In this document: positions 24,779-34,130 of the stretch, one piece after another
Position numbering within the stretch: the stretch's first letter is position 1
How the letters are laid out: every line of letters begins with the position of its first letter
Source: Marinifilum sp965230805
Lineage (GTDB): Bacteria > Bacteroidota > Bacteroidia > Bacteroidales > Marinifilaceae
NCBI RefSeq assembly: GCF_965230805.1
Contig: NZ_OZ246019.1
Coordinates: 2,666,001 to 2,730,000 of the forward strand
Length of the DNA: 64,000 nt
Direction: 5' to 3'
Position numbers and translations under genes: made by a program
The notes under the pieces: generated by a model
Seen by the model: the letters and a program-made list of their open reading frames with translations, nothing else
What the model was told of the DNA's origin: nothing
Database searches by the model: none

Positions 24779-26128
24779 TTACTCAAACATCTTGTTGAAT
24801 TCTTCAGTAGAAACTTCCTTTTCTTCAATTTTTACTGCACCTTTCAGGAACTCAACAATTTTGTTATCAATCATCCTTTCGTAGATCTTTCTTTGCTCTT
24901 CCTGATTTTGCATCATTTGTTGAGCGTAGTTTGTTAAGTATTCTTCAGGTACATCCATCATACCGTATTGTTGGAATTGCATCAAAGCTTGTTGCTTGGC
25001 AAAGGCCATGATTTCTTCTTGCTCAACTTTAAGTTCGTTTTCTTCAGTCAATCTATTTTTAATCAACTGCCATTTAAACTCATCCACATAGTTTGCGAAA
25101 TCTTCCTCAACTTGCTCCTTGGTAATTTCATTGTTGCTGATAGTAATCCAACGTTTCAAGAATGCTTCAGGAAGTTCCATTTTAGATTTCTTAATCAATT
25201 TTTCCTTAGCATCAATTAAGAACTTGTAATCGCTATCGTTAACTAGTTGTTTTTCGATATCTTCTTTGATTTTAGCTTTGAATTCTTCTTCAGAAGAAAC
25301 CGTTCCTTCACCAAAGACTTTATCGAATAATTCTTGGTTTAGTTCAGCATTAACAAACTTGGTAATTTCTGTAATTGTAAATTGGAAATCAGAATCTAAA
25401 GTTTCAGCTTCTTCTTTAGAGATGTTAAGCATAGAAGCTAAGTCAGTTTTGTTGGCAAAAGACTTAGCTGGGTTAAATACTACAACGTCATCTTTCTTCG
25501 CACCAATAAATTTCTTCTTAGCATCTTCATCAGCCATATATTCTAATGAAATTGCAACATCTTCACTAGTAATTCCATCTTCAACAAGTTTACCTTCAGC
25601 GTCAACTTGTGCGTAGTTACCTTTCAAAAGTTCTTTTTCTTCAACAGCTTCAACTGGCTGGTTTGAACCGAAACGACGAGCGTGCATTTCAACGCCATTC
25701 TCAATCATTTTTTCATCAACAGCAATTTTGAAGAATGTTAGCTTATCTCTTTTGCTAAGGTTAAGATTGTATTCCGGAGCCAAAGCAATATCGAAAGCAA
25801 ATTCGAAATCGGTATCTGTTCCCCAGTTGATTTCTTTTTGTTCAGTTTCGTTAGGAAGTGGTTCGCCTAAAATTTTCAAATCATTTTCTCGAATGTACTT
25901 CGTTAGCTCTTCGCTAAGAAGTTTGTTCACTTCCTCAGCTAAAACAGGAGTACCATACATTTTTTCGATCACACCCATAGGTACTTTACCTTGGCGGAAA
26001 CCATTGATATTTGCTTTTTTACGATAGTCTTTTAAAACATCGTTTACACGACTTTCATAGTCTTCTTTAACAATCTGTAATTTTATTACAGCGTTTAAAT
26101 CATCAATGTTGGTTTTTGTGATGTTCAT
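24779..26128 (-). CDS. tig: Trigger factor (ribosome-associated chaperone)
   Basis: Trigger factor binds near the ribosome exit tunnel and shelters nascent chains. The 449-aa protein has the N-terminal ribosome-binding domain whose conserved signature appears as GFRQGKVPMGVIEKMYG (about 39-55), a middle domain (about 150-245) in place of the classical PPIase region, which looks degenerate, and a long helical C-terminal domain. A degenerate PPIase domain is common in Bacteroidota. It stands first in the tig-clpP-clpX order and just after tRNA-Leu. Confidence 0.93.
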   Translation of the reverse strand: MNITKTNIDDLNAVIKLQIVKEDYESRVNDVLKDYRKKANINGFRQGKVPMGVIEKMYGTPVLAEEVNKLLSEELTKYIRENDLKILGEPLPNETEQKEINWGTDTDFEFAFDIALAPEYNLNLSKRDKLTFFKIAVDEKMIENGVEMHARRFGSNQPVEAVEEKELLKGNYAQVDAEGKLVEDGITSEDVAISLEYMADEDAKKKFIGAKKDDVVVFNPAKSFANKTDLASMLNISKEEAETLDSDFQFTITEITKFVNAELNQELFDKVFGEGTVSSEEEFKAKIKEDIEKQLVNDSDYKFLIDAKEKLIKKSKMELPEAFLKRWITISNNEITKEQVEEDFANYVDEFKWQLIKNRLTEENELKVEQEEIMAFAKQQALMQFQQYGMMDVPEEYLTNYAQQMMQNQEEQRKIYERMIDNKIVEFLKGAVKIEEKEVSTEEFNKMFE

Positions 26129-26162
26129 TTTTTAGCTATTAAAAGATAAAACCTTATTAATT

Positions 26163-26213
26163 AAAAAAAACCGCTCAACCATTGACACATTGTATCGTAG
26201 TATGGGCGGTTTA
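26163..26213 (-). terminator. Terminator downstream of tRNA-Leu
   Basis: On the minus strand AACCGC (26207-26212) pairs with GCGGTT across a longer loop and is followed by eight T residues (26163-26170). It lies between the tRNA and tig. Confidence 0.65.
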
Positions 26214-26231
26214 AGGTTATTTTTTATGTAG

Positions 26232-26313
26232 TGCGGATGAAGGGACTCGAACCCCCACGCCTTACGGCACTAGATCCTAAGTCTAGCGCGGCTACCAATT
26301 ACGCCACATCCGC
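26232..26313 (-). tRNA. tRNA-Leu (anticodon UAG)
   Basis: The minus strand folds as a class II tRNA. The acceptor stem GCGGATG pairs with CATCCGC, with discriminator A. The anticodon arm CTAGA-CTTAGGA-TCTAG gives anticodon TAG, reading CUA and other CUN codons. A long variable arm (GCCGTAAGGC) and the T arm GGGGGTTCGAGTCCC follow. The CCA is not encoded. A promoter lies just upstream and a terminator downstream. Confidence 0.96.
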
Positions 26314-26328
26314 AGGTTAATTGCGGTG

Positions 26329-26360
26329 CAAATATAGAGTTGTTTTTTATAATTTGCAAT
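26329..26360 (-). promoter_or_regulatory. Promoter of tRNA-Leu
   Basis: On the minus strand ATTG is followed after about 20 bases by the -7 element TATATTTG (26329-26336), 16 bases before the tRNA 5' end. This matches the Bacteroidota consensus well. Confidence 0.7.
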
Positions 26361-26453
26361 AACAATCAAGAAAAAAATGAAGATTTTTTTACGAAAAAAT
26401 CTGAGAAGAAAATCCGGAACTAAAATGTAAGGCATTTAACACTTTGTATCCGC

Positions 26454-27188
26454 TTATTTTACTGGTTTTCTAAGTTCGAAATTCTTTCCGAGATAAACTC
26501 TTCTTACGTCTTCGTCGGCAGCTAATTCCTCTGCAGTCCCCGATTTTAAGATACTTCCTTCGAATAATAGGTATGCTCTTTCGGTAATAGAAAGTGTCTC
26601 TTGCACGTTGTGGTCGGTGATTAATATGCCTATATTTTTATCTTTAAGATGACGCACAATTTCTTGAATATCTTCTACTGCAATTGGATCAACTCCTGCA
26701 AATGGCTCATCCAGAAGAATAAATTTAGGTTTGATTGAAAGTGCCCGGGCGATTTCAGTTCTTCGTCTTTCTCCTCCTGATAGTTGTATTCCAAGACTTT
26801 TTCTAATCTTTTGAAGACTGAATTCGTTAAGCATTTCTTCCAGTCGATGCGCCTGATATTCTTTTGAGAAATCAGACATTTCAAGAACAGATTTAATGTT
26901 GTCCTCAACACTTAGCTTTCTAAAGACTGAAGCCTCTTGAGCCAGATATCCAACACCAAGTTGAGCTCTTTTGTACACTGGTTCTTGAGTAATTTCACGA
27001 TTATCAAGGAAAATTCTACCACCATTTGGTTGAATCAATCCAACAATCATATAGAAAGATGTTGTTTTTCCTGCTCCATTCGGGCCAAGTAATCCAACAA
27101 TTTCGCCTTGTTTCACATCAACAGAAACGCCTTTTACTACTGTGCGGCTCTTGTATCGTTTAATTAAATTTTCAGCTCTTAAAATCAT
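26454..27188 (-). CDS. lptB: LPS export ABC transporter ATP-binding protein LptB
   Basis: LptB is the cytoplasmic ATPase that powers LptFG extraction of lipopolysaccharide from the inner membrane. The 244-aa protein has Walker A GPNGAGKTT (35-43), the Q-loop in YLAQEASVF, the signature LSGGERRRTEIARAL, Walker B FILLDEPFAGVDP and the switch His in ITDHNVQETL. The ATG at 27224 would add 12 residues but lies upstream of the likely transcription start set by a TATATTTG at 27222-27229, so the ATG at 27188 is preferred. kdsD (Kdo synthesis) lies upstream on the same strand, fitting an envelope role. Confidence 0.95.
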   Translation of the reverse strand: MILRAENLIKRYKSRTVVKGVSVDVKQGEIVGLLGPNGAGKTTSFYMIVGLIQPNGGRIFLDNREITQEPVYKRAQLGVGYLAQEASVFRKLSVEDNIKSVLEMSDFSKEYQAHRLEEMLNEFSLQKIRKSLGIQLSGGERRRTEIARALSIKPKFILLDEPFAGVDPIAVEDIQEIVRHLKDKNIGILITDHNVQETLSITERAYLLFEGSILKSGTAEELAADEDVRRVYLGKNFELRKPVK

Positions 27189-27221
27189 ACTTATCCAATT
27201 TTTTAATCGTTTGGAATTGTG

Positions 27222-27229
27222 CAAATATA
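27222..27229 (-). promoter_or_regulatory. -7 box of the lptB promoter
   Basis: TATATTTG on the minus strand lies about 34 bases before the preferred lptB start. No clear -33 element was found. Confidence 0.5.
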
Positions 27230-27241
27230 AAAATGATATTA

Positions 27242-29746
27242 TTAGAATGTGATTTGTAGCATCGCACGGATGCCAAAATCTTCAAAATCCTGATAAGGAT
27301 TGTCATCCAAGTGGGTCAATCTCCACATGGCGTCAATTCTAATAAATTTAAAGATATTTTCGATTCCAACGCTAGCCTCAAAGTATGGTTTACTTAGGTC
27401 CGACAAGCCTTGGGGAAATTGCATGTATGTTTCTGTGTTGGGCAGTGATCCATTGTTTTTATTGCTCAACTTGCCAATCAATCCTTTCCCTGAAACTACA
27501 GTTCTCCATTTTAGTTTTCTGAAAAGTGGAATTCGATTTAAGATTAATCCATTGAAATGATGTTCTACAAATAAACTTGCATATTGGTCACTTGCAAACT
27601 CATAGTAATTCATCATATTGAAAGCGTAAGGATCGAAAGCATAAGTTTCGTTTCCTTCGTGTAAGTGTAATAAAGGATACGGGACTTTACCAAAAAGTTT
27701 GCCCCCTGAAGCTAAAAAGTACAGGTTTCCAACTGGGGGAAGTTCAAATGTGTGTTCAACACTTAGATCTATTTTCTGATAGTCGTAGTTGGAACCAAGC
27801 ACATCTTTCATGCCCATTGTAAGGTATAAGTTTATAATCGGTACAGGCCCTCCAAGATGAACTCTTTCAAATTCACCCATAACAATTTTTTCATTCTTTG
27901 TCCAACGAGTTCTCAGCTCCAATTCTGCGGTGGTAATTCTTGATATTGAATTGCCAAAACGATCCAGAAATGGAACAAATTCTGTTGGTTTGATATCACG
28001 ATATCTAAACTTTAAAGTATTTGAAAAACCTTGAAACCATTCTTTCTCATAGTGAGTTTCAAATTGATTAAGCATTGTTAGCTTATTGTTAGGATTTCGT
28101 TTAAGCAATGAGGCCAAGATATTTCCTTCGGTAAATGCGTTTGGACTTTTCCCCAATTGATGGATATCATGTTTATATTGCATGCCGAAGGTTTCTCTAG
28201 GTAGTTTCTTAATCATGTATAAAAAACCCAAGCCATATTTCAGTTTTTCATCTTTTGTGCCATATGCCAAATGACCATTCAGCATGATCTTGGTACTAAA
28301 GGCATTCGAAGTTCGTCCTCCAAACATGAATCGGTTTCCTTCAATTTCATTAAAGCTGTAGAGTTTGTAATAAGGTCCGTATTCAAATTTACCATGAACA
28401 TAGTAACCCGTAATAAAAGTTGTGACAACATCCACAATGTTTTTATAAAGCGGAACGTTTTGAATGGAATCAACCATAGCGTATATTCCTGATTCACGTT
28501 CGGATAATTTAAAGGGGCGAGCATTGTCCCAGAATACTTTTGGCTGGATTAACGCATCCTCATTAACAATTACATTATTATCAAGCTTAATGATTTCTTC
28601 TTGTAAAGGAACATTTACTTTTACATTTTTATACGATACTGTTTTTCTTCCGAAGAAACCCATCTGTTTGGTAGAGTCTTTTTCAGTAAGCATGAAATCA
28701 ACAAAGAGGTTTGATTTTTTCAAGAACCAGGTGGTATCGTTTAGTTTTTGAAATTCATTATTGCTAACCAAATCTTTAACCCAGTTTAGATTAACATCTT
28801 TGGCAATTCTCATTTGCATGTTTTGTATGGCAAAAGTAGAGTCAGCAACCCAGAAATTTCCAATAAAAGTTGGTTCTTGCTTTCGTTTTGGCTTAAAAGA
28901 CAAATGATAACACCAATTTCCATCACGATAAGCACTATCAGTAAGATAATATTTGTAGTATCGTAATCCTCCGTCGGCAATTGGACTGACAAAACCCATG
29001 TCGAATAAATCGATATAATTGTCGTAAATATTCACATTTTGATGCAGCTGACCTGTAAATTGAGCCAGGCTAGCGTTGTCTTGAATTCCTGACATTTGTG
29101 AAGCTTTTATGACTTCGCATTCAACCCTGGGTTTATCCTGATAATAGTAATCGGACAATGATTCAGTAATAAAAATTGGAAGATACGGCTTTCCTGTTAT
29201 TACGGATGTATCCATATAATCGAAAACAAACTGGAACTGACGCATGATTTTCCTGTCTTTAAAATCATCTTTGATGTTGTTCAGATCCATTTCCATTTTT
29301 GTGTAGGTTTCTGCTTGAAAGGAACTGAATCGCGCCGGGTTGTTTTTCTTTTTGTGTTTAATAATTTTACGCAGAAGAACATGAGCTGGGTTTTCGCCCG
29401 GAACTACAACGATTTCTTTCAGATCAATGGTTTCAGAATCAAGCTCTACATTTAATGTTTGAAAGTTTCCCTTTTGAACAGGGAAAACTTTTTCCTTGTA
29501 TCCTACAAATGAAATGTAGATTGAATCTCCCGGAGTTCTGGTTTCCAGAAAGTAATTCCCATCAAAATCAGTTGTTGTGCCAATGGTTGTGCCTTTGTAG
29601 GCGATATTTACAAAAGGCAAGGCTTGTTTTGTTTTTGAGTCTACAACCTTTCCTCTTACTTTAGTAGATTGTCCAATTGCATTTAAGTTTAGTAAGGACA
29701 ATATCAGAACGCTTAAAAAGAAATATCCTTTTTTTAATATCTGCAT
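27242..29746 (-). CDS. DUF5686 outer-membrane protein with carboxypeptidase-regulatory-like domain
   Basis: This 834-aa exported protein has a signal peptide (about 1-25), an N-terminal CarboxypepD_reg-like domain (about 30-115; GKVVDSKTKQALPFVNIAYK and TTTDFDGNYFL) as in TonB-dependent receptors, and a long C-terminal DUF5686 region predicted as an outer-membrane beta-barrel, ending in an aromatic-rich strand (FGIRAMLQITF). The family is widespread in Bacteroidota and its cargo is unknown. There is no TonB plug. It sits between tatC and lptB, in an envelope-gene neighbourhood. Confidence 0.88.
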   Translation of the reverse strand: MQILKKGYFFLSVLILSLLNLNAIGQSTKVRGKVVDSKTKQALPFVNIAYKGTTIGTTTDFDGNYFLETRTPGDSIYISFVGYKEKVFPVQKGNFQTLNVELDSETIDLKEIVVVPGENPAHVLLRKIIKHKKKNNPARFSSFQAETYTKMEMDLNNIKDDFKDRKIMRQFQFVFDYMDTSVITGKPYLPIFITESLSDYYYQDKPRVECEVIKASQMSGIQDNASLAQFTGQLHQNVNIYDNYIDLFDMGFVSPIADGGLRYYKYYLTDSAYRDGNWCYHLSFKPKRKQEPTFIGNFWVADSTFAIQNMQMRIAKDVNLNWVKDLVSNNEFQKLNDTTWFLKKSNLFVDFMLTEKDSTKQMGFFGRKTVSYKNVKVNVPLQEEIIKLDNNVIVNEDALIQPKVFWDNARPFKLSERESGIYAMVDSIQNVPLYKNIVDVVTTFITGYYVHGKFEYGPYYKLYSFNEIEGNRFMFGGRTSNAFSTKIMLNGHLAYGTKDEKLKYGLGFLYMIKKLPRETFGMQYKHDIHQLGKSPNAFTEGNILASLLKRNPNNKLTMLNQFETHYEKEWFQGFSNTLKFRYRDIKPTEFVPFLDRFGNSISRITTAELELRTRWTKNEKIVMGEFERVHLGGPVPIINLYLTMGMKDVLGSNYDYQKIDLSVEHTFELPPVGNLYFLASGGKLFGKVPYPLLHLHEGNETYAFDPYAFNMMNYYEFASDQYASLFVEHHFNGLILNRIPLFRKLKWRTVVSGKGLIGKLSNKNNGSLPNTETYMQFPQGLSDLSKPYFEASVGIENIFKFIRIDAMWRLTHLDDNPYQDFEDFGIRAMLQITF

Positions 29747-29810
29747 CTTGATTAAATAAATAATGTCTAAGAGATCGCACTCAGACTTAAAAAGTTAAAT
29801 AATTTTAGTT

Positions 29811-30641
29811 TTACTCTTTTGCAAGTTCAGCCTCTTGTTTTTTCTGAATTCGCTTTGAGATTTTAATTCCGATTTCGTAAAGCAACATTAATGGCAAGCA
29901 AACCAAAACCTGACTAAAAATATCAGGAGGAGTAATAATTGCTGATAAAATCAGAATTAAAACAACCGAATGCTTTCTATACTTTTTCAAGAAATCAGGA
30001 GTTACCAAGCCAATTTTACTCAAAAAGAAAATTAGAATTGGCAGCTCGAAAATAACTCCACTTGCCAATACAATCGAAGTTACCGATGAGATGTAGGATT
30101 TTAGATTAATTTGGTTCATAACCTGATCACTTACACTGTAGGATCCTAAGAAGTGAACCGATAGTGGGGTAATAATATAATAGCCAAAAAGAACACCTAA
30201 AGCGAACAAAAAACTGGTGTAAAAAATTGATCCTCGTGCATGTTTCTTTTCGTTTGAGTATAGTGCTGGTTTTATGAAACACCAAAACTCGTAAAAAATA
30301 TATGGAAATCCTGCAATAATTCCAGCAACCAACGAAACACTAATATGTGTGGCAAATTGACCTGCCATATTAATGTTGATTACCTGGAAGGGTGCTGTAT
30401 TAATTTTTAATGCTTTAACTCCTGTTAAATCTGATAATTGAGCGAACATTCGGTTTGTTAAAAAATCTGGATTCTTTGGAGCTAAAATCAAGAAGTCAAA
30501 TATGAAATCGTAAAATACAAAAGCCGAAACAGCAAAAACCAAAACTGCTATTATGGATCGCATTAGATGCCATCTTAACACTTCAAGATGCTCCAGAAAA
30601 CTCATTTGATTTTCATTCGACTGTTGTTCTTTTTCAGACAT
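29811..30641 (-). CDS. tatC: Sec-independent protein translocase subunit TatC
   Basis: TatC is the twin-arginine signal receptor of the Tat export system, which moves folded proteins across the inner membrane. The 276-aa protein has six transmembrane segments. Its N-terminus carries the conserved SFLEHLEVLRWHLMRSI motif, and the segment YEFWCFIKPALYSNEKK contains the family's conserved F-x-x-P-A-L. No tatA or tatB lies nearby. It lies 27 bases downstream of kdsD on the same strand and is likely co-transcribed. Confidence 0.96.
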   Translation of the reverse strand: MSEKEQQSNENQMSFLEHLEVLRWHLMRSIIAVLVFAVSAFVFYDFIFDFLILAPKNPDFLTNRMFAQLSDLTGVKALKINTAPFQVININMAGQFATHISVSLVAGIIAGFPYIFYEFWCFIKPALYSNEKKHARGSIFYTSFLFALGVLFGYYIITPLSVHFLGSYSVSDQVMNQINLKSYISSVTSIVLASGVIFELPILIFFLSKIGLVTPDFLKKYRKHSVVLILILSAIITPPDIFSQVLVCLPLMLLYEIGIKISKRIQKKQEAELAKE

Positions 30642-30668
30642 GATTAGTTGTTTTGAGAGGCTAAGATA

Positions 30669-31679
30669 TTAAACAATTCCTTCTTTCAAAATATCGTGCA
30701 GATGAACCATGCCAATATATTTTCCTTCGTCCACAACGGCTAGGCCTGTAATGTTGTTTTTCTCCATCGCTTGGAATGCGTTAACAGCTAATACATCAGA
30801 ACTGGTTGTTTTTGGGTTGGGTGTCATAATATCTTTAGCTGTAAGCTGACTTACATCCTCATTTCTTTCTAACATTCTACGAAGGTCACCATCTGTAATA
30901 ATCCCTAAAAGTTCGTCTTTTTCGTTAACAACAGCTGTTGAGCCCATTCTTTTCGAAGAAATTTCAAGGATGATTGGTCTTACTTTTTCATCTATGGTAA
31001 CTTTTGGGGGATTATCTTTTGATACTAAATCGCTAACACGTAAATATAATTTTTTACCTAATGCCCCACCAGGGTGGTATTTGGCAAAATCTCTATCCGT
31101 AAACTGACGGCATTCTAACAAAACTACAGCTAAAGCATCTCCAAGAACCAACTGCGCAGTTGTTGAATTTGTCGGTGCTAAGTTGTTTGGACAAGCTTCC
31201 TTTTTAATTTTTGCCTTAAGAACATAATCGGAATTTAGGGCAAGAAAAGAATCCAGTCCAGATACCATTGCAATTAGTATGTTACCCATATTTTTGATCA
31301 ATGGCACCAAAACTTTGATTTCTGGAGTATTTCCACTTTTTGAAATGCAGATTACGATGTCATATGGACGAATCATTCCTAAATCTCCATGAATTGCATC
31401 AGCTGCGTGCATGAATAGAGCAGGAGTGCCTGTGGAATTAAGTGTTGCGACAATTTTGTTTGCAATATTGGCACTTTTACCAATCCCTGTAATTACAAGT
31501 CTTCCATTGCTTTCTAGAATAAGTTTTACGATTTTAACAAAATCTCCGTCAATGTAATTTTTTAATTGATAAATGGAATTTGCTTCTTCTTCAATCGTTT
31601 TGATTGCAATTTTCTTTATATCCTCTGCTGACTTCACAGTATATTGATTTTTTGTTTGTACAAAGCTAACTAAACTCAT
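30669..31679 (-). CDS. kdsD: D-arabinose-5-phosphate isomerase (KpsF/GutQ family)
   Basis: This enzyme interconverts ribulose-5-phosphate and arabinose-5-phosphate, the first step of Kdo synthesis for lipopolysaccharide. The 336-aa protein has an N-terminal SIS domain (about 45-200; VITGIGKSANIANKIVATLN, then CISKSGNTPE) with the family metal/active-site His region in MHAADAIHGDLGM, and two C-terminal CBS domains (about 215-336). The length is standard. tatC follows closely. GutQ-type alternatives cannot be excluded, but the LPS gene neighbourhood supports KdsD. Confidence 0.93.
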   Translation of the reverse strand: MSLVSFVQTKNQYTVKSAEDIKKIAIKTIEEEANSIYQLKNYIDGDFVKIVKLILESNGRLVITGIGKSANIANKIVATLNSTGTPALFMHAADAIHGDLGMIRPYDIVICISKSGNTPEIKVLVPLIKNMGNILIAMVSGLDSFLALNSDYVLKAKIKKEACPNNLAPTNSTTAQLVLGDALAVVLLECRQFTDRDFAKYHPGGALGKKLYLRVSDLVSKDNPPKVTIDEKVRPIILEISSKRMGSTAVVNEKDELLGIITDGDLRRMLERNEDVSQLTAKDIMTPNPKTTSSDVLAVNAFQAMEKNNITGLAVVDEGKYIGMVHLHDILKEGIV

Positions 31680-31766
31680 TTGTATTGATTTACTACTTTC
31701 TAGTTAAAATCTGTTAAAAGTTAAAACGGTTTTGAATTGTACAAGTGTTTATCTAAATTTAAAATA

Positions 31767-31774
31767 CAAAAGTA
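31767..31774 (-). promoter_or_regulatory. Possible -7 box of the kdsD-tatC promoter
   Basis: TACTTTTG on the minus strand matches TAnnTTTG and lies about 90 bases before the kdsD start, in the divergent region shared with recQ. No convincing -33 element is seen. Confidence 0.35.
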
Positions 31775-31898
31775 TCTAATTTTTGTAATTCGGGGATTGC
31801 TGATGGTGTAAAAATCATCAGCTAAACATTTAATGTCACTAATAAAATATTAATTTAGCAAGCCACTTAGCATATTAGTAAGCATATCAAATTAAAGT

Positions 31899-34076
31899 AT
31901 GGGAAAAAACTTTGAATTATCATCTAATTTAAAGAAGTATTTTGGATTCGAGCATTTCAAGGGGAATCAAGAGCCTGTAATTCAAAATATACTAGATGGG
32001 AACGACACATTTGTGTTGATGCCGACAGGAGGAGGGAAATCACTCTGTTACCAACTACCTTCATTGATGCTGGAGGGTACCGCAATCGTTATATCTCCAC
32101 TTATTGCACTGATGAAAAATCAGGTTGATGCAATGAGAAACTTCGGAGAGGATGATGGAATTGCACATTTTCTAAATTCATCCTTGTCTAAATCAGCAAC
32201 TTTAAAAGTTAAGGAGGATGTATTAGAAGGGCGTACAAAGTTGCTGTATGTAGCACCTGAATCTCTAACAAAGGAGAGTAATATCGAATTTCTAAAACAG
32301 GTTAAGATTACATTTTATGCAGTGGATGAGGCTCACTGTATATCGGAATGGGGGCATGATTTCCGACCAGAGTATAGAAAAATAAGACCTATTGTTAATG
32401 AAATTGGAAATGCACCTATAATTGCTCTAACGGCAACGGCGACTCCTAAAGTGCAACATGACATCCAAAAAAATCTTGGCATGTTGGATGCAAAGGTTTT
32501 TAAATCTTCATTTAATAGGCCTAATTTATATTATGAGGTACGTCCAAAGATAAATGCTACCAAAGAAATAATAAAGTTCATAAAGGGCAATCCTGGTAAG
32601 TCGGGAATTATATATTGTTTGAGTAGAAAGAAAGTTGAAGAGTTAGCAGAAACTCTACTGGTAAATGGAATAAAGGCTGTGCCATACCACGCGGGTATGG
32701 ATTCCACTACAAGATCTGGAAATCAGGATAAATTTTTGATGGAAGATGTTGATGTTGTAGTTGCAACTATCGCTTTCGGAATGGGAATTGATAAGCCAGA
32801 TGTTCGGTTTGTTATTCATTATGACATACCGAAAAGTTTGGAAGGTTACTATCAGGAAACTGGAAGAGCAGGACGTGACGGTGGAGAAGGTCGCTGCATA
32901 ACGTTCTATAGTTACAAAGATATTCAGAAACTTGAAAAGTTTATGCAAGGTAAGCCAGTTGCTGAGCAAGAGATTGGGAAGCAATTATTAATGGAGACTG
33001 TTTCGTATGCAGAGTCTGCTGTTTGCAGAAGGACAGTTCTTTTGCATTATTTCGGGGAAAAACACAACGAGGATCATTGCGGAACTTGTGATAATTGCTT
33101 ACATCCGAAAAAAGAATTCCAGGGAGAGCAGTATGTAGTCAAAGCGCTAAATCTGGTTAAAGAAGTTAAGGAAAGATTTAAGGTTGATCATCTGGTTAAT
33201 ATCTTAATTGGATCTCAGAATTCGGCCATAAAATCTTACAAACACGATCAACTTGATTTGTATGGGAGTGGAGATGAAAAGGATGAGCACTTTTGGAATA
33301 TGGTATATCGTCGAGCGCTTATCAATTCATTTATTGAAAAAGATATTGAGCAATATGGAGTGATTAAGATGCGACCGGAAGGGGATAAGTTTATTGAAAA
33401 CCCATTTCCCTTTATGTTGACTGATGATCATGATTTTGAAGGGGTTGATGCGGAGGCGCCCAAAGGTAGTGGCATTGCAGTAATGGATGAAGAACTATTA
33501 TCAATGCTAAAAGATCTTCGAAAAAGGGTTGCCAAACAAAAGGATGTGCCTCCCTATGTGGTTTTTCAGGATCCTTCTTTGCAAGAAATGTCTATACATT
33601 ACCCAACAACGATTGAAGAGTTGGGTCATATTCATGGAGTCGGAGCTGGAAAAGCCAAACGGTTTGGAAAAGATTTTGTTGCCCTGATCAGTAAACATGT
33701 TGAGGAAAATGATATTGAAAGACCACAAGATATGGTGGTGCGTATGGTCGCTGATAAATCGAAATTCAAGGTATATATTATACAAAGTATCGATAGAAAG
33801 TTGGATCTTGAAGATATTGCTGAAGCAAAGGGAATGGACTATGAAGATTTGCTAAAAGAGATGGAGGTAATTGTCTATTCTGGTACAAAACTCAACTTAG
33901 ATTATTACGTTGATGAAGTTATCGATGAAGATAAGCAAGAAGAAATTCTGGACTATTTTTACGAGGCCGAAACAGATAATATTGATGATGCCCTTGATGA
34001 ACTGGGAGAGGAAGATTATTCTGAAGAAGACATACGTTTAATGAGGATCTTGTTCCATTCAGAAAATGGATTGTAA
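31899..34076 (+). CDS. recQ: ATP-dependent DNA helicase RecQ
   Basis: RecQ is a 3'-5' helicase in recombination repair and fork maintenance. The 725-aa protein has Walker A PTGGGKS (42-48), the DEAH box in FYAVDEAHCISEWGHDFR, the motif VI segment YYQETGRAGRDG, an RQC zinc site (Cys residues in SAVCRRTVLL and DHCGTCDNC) and an HRDC-like region (about 520-595), followed by an acidic tail (about 655-720). The long tail is typical of Bacteroidota RecQ. The gene is divergent from kdsD and ends at the 34093 palindrome. Confidence 0.97.
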   Translation: MGKNFELSSNLKKYFGFEHFKGNQEPVIQNILDGNDTFVLMPTGGGKSLCYQLPSLMLEGTAIVISPLIALMKNQVDAMRNFGEDDGIAHFLNSSLSKSATLKVKEDVLEGRTKLLYVAPESLTKESNIEFLKQVKITFYAVDEAHCISEWGHDFRPEYRKIRPIVNEIGNAPIIALTATATPKVQHDIQKNLGMLDAKVFKSSFNRPNLYYEVRPKINATKEIIKFIKGNPGKSGIIYCLSRKKVEELAETLLVNGIKAVPYHAGMDSTTRSGNQDKFLMEDVDVVVATIAFGMGIDKPDVRFVIHYDIPKSLEGYYQETGRAGRDGGEGRCITFYSYKDIQKLEKFMQGKPVAEQEIGKQLLMETVSYAESAVCRRTVLLHYFGEKHNEDHCGTCDNCLHPKKEFQGEQYVVKALNLVKEVKERFKVDHLVNILIGSQNSAIKSYKHDQLDLYGSGDEKDEHFWNMVYRRALINSFIEKDIEQYGVIKMRPEGDKFIENPFPFMLTDDHDFEGVDAEAPKGSGIAVMDEELLSMLKDLRKRVAKQKDVPPYVVFQDPSLQEMSIHYPTTIEELGHIHGVGAGKAKRFGKDFVALISKHVEENDIERPQDMVVRMVADKSKFKVYIIQSIDRKLDLEDIAEAKGMDYEDLLKEMEVIVYSGTKLNLDYYVDEVIDEDKQEEILDYFYEAETDNIDDALDELGEEDYSEEDIRLMRILFHSENGL

Positions 34077-34092
34077 GGATGAAAATCAAACT

Positions 34093-34130
34093 AATAATAA
34101 TGGGCTGTAAATTTACAGTCCATTATTATT
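34093..34130. terminator. Long near-perfect palindrome between recQ and the GNAT-like gene
   Basis: AATAATAATGGGCTGTAAA is followed directly by its reverse complement, with a single G-T pair: 19 bp and almost no loop. It overlaps the stop of the minus-strand gene at 34126 and can act as a terminator for both convergent genes. Confidence 0.7.
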
